Source: Pseudomonas sp. GD03858
Lineage (GTDB): Bacteria; Pseudomonadota; Gammaproteobacteria; Pseudomonadales; Pseudomonadaceae
Direction of reading: 5' to 3'
DNA: 50,517 nt
Assembly (NCBI RefSeq): GCF_029840925.1
Contig: NZ_JAOCDM010000030.1
Coordinates: 1-50,517, forward strand
The notes beneath the pieces were generated by a model, which did not search any database, was not told the DNA's origin, and saw only the letters and a program-made list of their open reading frames with translations. The position numbers and the translations under genes are program-made. Every line of letters begins with the position of its first letter. Position 1 is the first letter of the stretch. This document shows, one piece after another, positions 48,241 through 50,517 of the stretch.

Positions 48241-48541
48241 CAGGTTGAACCGTGGGAGCGGGCTTGCCCCGCGATGGCGTCGTCAGCTTCGCGACCATCG
48301 CGGGGCTAGCCCGCTCCCACAGTTGCTTCAGCGGGACCAAAACGAACCACGGCTGACCTGGATCAATTGACAGCCGCCATATCACGATTCCTATCGATAA
48401 CCCAACGCGACGAAGTGTCGCAGCGCGCCCCAGGCATGCCATCTCAGGCGTATCATGGGCCGCAGAGCGCTAGCAGAACGCGCGAGACTGCGGCCGGCAC
48501 GCACTGGCCGCGGCGTTTCTCCACTGCCGTGGGACTTGATG
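48241..48541. other. Intergenic region ccoP-2/ccoG
   Basis: A REP occupies 48252-48320. A TTGACA hexamer stands at 48367-48372 with a modest TCCTAT 16 bp on (48389-48394), a possible ccoG promoter. The frame of ccoG stays open back to 48455, but that stretch has no ribosome-binding site and an unlikely composition. Confidence 0.5.
48252..48320. repeat. REP palindrome (GCGGGGCAAGCCCGC subtype) after ccoP-2
   Basis: Arms of about 26 bp (GTGGGAGCGGGCTTGCCCCG and its inverse) enclose a 17-base loop, with one mismatch in the stem (CTTGCC against GGCTAG). It lies 12 bp beyond the ccoP stop and may end the operon transcript. Confidence 0.88.
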
Positions 48542-49957
48542 ATGAGCAAGCAAATTCCGGTACATGACGTCACCCCGCCTGCCAGCAAAGGGAAGGATTC
48601 CGTCGATCTCTACGCCTCGCGCGAAAAAATCTACACCCGCGCCTTCACCGGCATCTTCCGCAGGCTGCGGATGGTCGGCGGCGCGGCACTGTTTCTGCTG
48701 TACTTCGGCACCGTCTGGCTGAACTGGGGCGGCCACCAGGCCGTCTGGTGGAACCTGCCCGAACGCAAGTTCTACATCTTCGGCGCCACCATCTGGCCCC
48801 AGGACTTCATCCTGCTCTCGGGCATCCTGATCGTCGCCGCCTTCGGCCTGTTCTTCATCACGGTCTACGCCGGCCGGGTCTGGTGCGGCTACACCTGCCC
48901 GCAGAGCGTATGGACCTGGGTGTTCATGTGGTGCGAGAAAGTCACCGAAGGCGATCGCAACCAACGCATGAAGCTGGACAAGGCGCCCATGAGCGCCAAC
49001 AAGTTCCTGCGCAAGCTGGCCAAGCACAGCCTGTGGCTGCTGATCGGCTTCGTCACCGGCATGACCTTCGTCGGCTACTTCGCGCCGATCCGCGAACTGG
49101 CCATCGAGTTCTTTACCGGCGAAGCCGATGGCTGGGCCTACTTCTGGGTCGGCTTCTTCACCTTGGCCACCTACGGCAACGCCGGCTGGCTGCGCGAGCA
49201 GGTGTGCATCTACATGTGCCCATACGCGCGCTTCCAGAGCGTGATGTTCGACAAGGACACCCTGATCGTCTCCTACGACCCGCGCCGCGGCGAGACCCGC
49301 GGCCCGCGCAAGAAAGACATCGACTACAAGGCCAAGGGCCTGGGCGACTGCATCGACTGCACCATGTGCGTGCAGGTCTGCCCCACCGGCATCGACATCC
49401 GCGACGGCCTGCAGATCGAGTGCATCGGCTGCGCCGCCTGCATCGACGCCTGCGACAGCATCATGGACAAGATGAACTACCCCAAGGGCCTGATCAGCTA
49501 CACCACCGAGCACAACCTGTCCGGGCAGAAGACCCACATGCTGCGCCCGCGCCTGATCGGCTACGCCCTGGTGCTGCTGGTGATGATCGGCGCCCTGGCC
49601 ACCGCCTTCGCCACTCGCTCGCTGGTGGGCTTCGACGTGGCCAAGGACCGCGTGCTGTACCGCGAGAACGCCCAGGGCCGAATCGAGAACGTCTACAGCC
49701 TGAAGGTGATGAACAAGGACCAGCGCGACCACGTCTACGTGCTCGACGCCGCCGGCCTGCCCGACCTCAAGCTCGAAGGCCAGCGCGAGATCCGCGTCGC
49801 CGCCGGCGACATCGTCAACCTGCCGGTGCAGTTGTCGGTGGCCCCTGAACAACTGCCCTCGACCACCAACGAAATCACCTTCATCCTCAAGGACGCCGAC
49901 GACAGCGCCACCCAGGTTGAAGCCAAGAGCCGTTTCATCGGCCCACAGATCCGCTGA
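48542..49957 (+). CDS. ccoG: cbb3 oxidase assembly iron-sulfur protein CcoG
   Basis: The 471-residue membrane protein has several helices (about 38-60, 85-108, 160-182, 195-215, 338-358), the NapH-like GYTCPQSVW motif and two [4Fe-4S] binding motifs (CIDCTMCVQVCPTG and CIGCAACIDACDS). CcoG (RdxA/FixG) acts in cbb3 maturation, with a reported role in reducing Cu(II) to Cu(I) for CuB. The C-terminal about 110 residues form a periplasmic Ig-like domain. ATG occurs twice in a row (48539 and 48542); the second has the better distance to GGGA. It is followed after 15 bp by ccoH. Confidence 0.94.
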   Translation: MSKQIPVHDVTPPASKGKDSVDLYASREKIYTRAFTGIFRRLRMVGGAALFLLYFGTVWLNWGGHQAVWWNLPERKFYIFGATIWPQDFILLSGILIVAAFGLFFITVYAGRVWCGYTCPQSVWTWVFMWCEKVTEGDRNQRMKLDKAPMSANKFLRKLAKHSLWLLIGFVTGMTFVGYFAPIRELAIEFFTGEADGWAYFWVGFFTLATYGNAGWLREQVCIYMCPYARFQSVMFDKDTLIVSYDPRRGETRGPRKKDIDYKAKGLGDCIDCTMCVQVCPTGIDIRDGLQIECIGCAACIDACDSIMDKMNYPKGLISYTTEHNLSGQKTHMLRPRLIGYALVLLVMIGALATAFATRSLVGFDVAKDRVLYRENAQGRIENVYSLKVMNKDQRDHVYVLDAAGLPDLKLEGQREIRVAAGDIVNLPVQLSVAPEQLPSTTNEITFILKDADDSATQVEAKSRFIGPQIR

Positions 49958-49972
49958 GAGAGAAGACGAACA

Positions 49973-50503
49973 ATGCCTGCAGCCACCGCCGCCAGTCCTT
50001 GGTACAAGCACCTCTGGCCCTGGATCATCATCGGCATCCTCACCACCTCGGTGTGCCTGAGCCTGACCATGGTCAGCATCGCCGTGCGCAATCCGGACAA
50101 TCTGGTCAACGACAACTACTACGAGGCTGGCAAGGGCATCAACCGCTCGCTGGACCGCGAACTGCTGGCCCAGACGCTCAACCTCAAGGCCAGCGTGCAC
50201 CTGGACGAGCTGACCGGTGAAGTCGACGTGCGCCTGACCGGCAACAGCGACCCGCAGACGCTGGAGCTGAACCTGATCTCGCCGACCCAGCCGGACAAGG
50301 ACCGCAAGGTGCCGCTGACCCGCGCCGAACCGGGCCGCTATGTCGGCCAGCTCGACGACAAGGTCCAGGGGCGGCGCTTCGTCGAGTTGCTGGGTAGCCA
50401 GGATGAACATGTGTGGCGGCTGTTCGAGGAGGAGAAGGTCGAGCATGGGGTGACCTTGCAGCTGGGGGATGAAGCGTTGCAAGGTGCCGAGCACCAGCAA
50501 TGA
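49973..50503 (+). CDS. ccoH: cbb3 oxidase assembly protein CcoH (FixH family)
   Basis: The 176-residue protein has one N-terminal membrane helix (about 13-37, LWPWIIIGILTTSVCLSLTMV) and a periplasmic domain, with the FixH-type NPDNLVNDNYYEAGKGINR motif close after the helix. It helps assemble or stabilise the cbb3 complex. It lies 15 bp after ccoG, and its stop overlaps a following ATG by 4 bp, suggesting tight coupling with the next gene of the ccoGHIS cluster. Confidence 0.93.
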   Translation: MPAATAASPWYKHLWPWIIIGILTTSVCLSLTMVSIAVRNPDNLVNDNYYEAGKGINRSLDRELLAQTLNLKASVHLDELTGEVDVRLTGNSDPQTLELNLISPTQPDKDRKVPLTRAEPGRYVGQLDDKVQGRRFVELLGSQDEHVWRLFEEEKVEHGVTLQLGDEALQGAEHQQ

Positions 50504-50517
50504 ACGCGATACCGCTG
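50500..50517 (+). CDS. Start of next gene, probably ccoI (partial)
   Basis: ATGAACGCGATACCGCTG gives MNAIPL and runs off the window; it overlaps the ccoH stop by ATGA. Position after ccoGH predicts ccoI, the copper-exporting P-type ATPase needed for cbb3 assembly. Six codons are not enough to prove it. Confidence 0.45.

Overview
The window is high-GC chromosomal DNA from a fluorescent Pseudomonas, most probably of the P. putida group. The reasons are the pyoverdine genes (pvdRT-opmQ, pvdP, pvdH, pvdL, pvdS, fpvI), two tandem cbb3 oxidase operons, and P. putida-like REP palindromes of the type GCGGGTAAACCCGCTCCCAC between genes. No transposase, phage gene, CRISPR array, tRNA or rRNA was seen. 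Species assignment is inference from gene content.

Layout. 1-2238: an A-rich 8-bp repeat, a REP, and a leftward three-gene envelope operon (periplasmic solute-binding protein, DUF4398-type lipoprotein, OmpA-type lipoprotein). 2272-6270: electron transfer flavoprotein etfBA (left) and ETF-ubiquinone oxidoreductase (right), with a PsrA-type operator next to the oxidoreductase promoter. 6275-6997: an mqsRA toxin-antitoxin pair with its palindromic operator. 7069-8394: an MFS transporter. 8456-17642: first pyoverdine block: a degenerate receiver protein, the ECF sigma factor fpvI (no anti-sigma gene beside it), the pvdR-pvdT-opmQ efflux operon, the tyrosinase pvdP and the diaminobutyrate aminotransferase pvdH. 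17770-23610: a copper/thiol-redox island matching P. aeruginosa dsbRS-dsbDEG, with an inverted pair of 79-bp repeats between its two divergent operons. 23691-38572: second pyoverdine block: the 4315-residue NRPS pvdL, the iron-starvation sigma factor pvdS, and a GNAT acyltransferase. 38631-41316: a solute-binding protein, a DEDDh exonuclease, ppnP and an alpha/beta hydrolase. 41366-50517: ccoNOQP-1, ccoNOQP-2, ccoG, ccoH and the first codons of the next gene.

How it works together. PvdS, under Fur control (Fur box at 36864-36882), should drive the pyoverdine genes. TAAAT-N16-CGT boxes lie upstream of pvdR, pvdP, pvdH and the GNAT gene, and a one-mismatch version upstream of pvdL. PvdL starts the chromophore peptide with PvdH supplying diaminobutyrate, PvdP matures the chromophore in the periplasm, and PvdRT-OpmQ exports or recycles pyoverdine. 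The Dsb island should maintain periplasmic disulfides under copper stress. The cbb3 operons give high-affinity respiration; an Anr-type box precedes the first operon and none of canonical form was found before the second. Other core pyoverdine genes (pvdA, pvdE, pvdMNO, side-chain NRPSs, fpvA) are not in this window.
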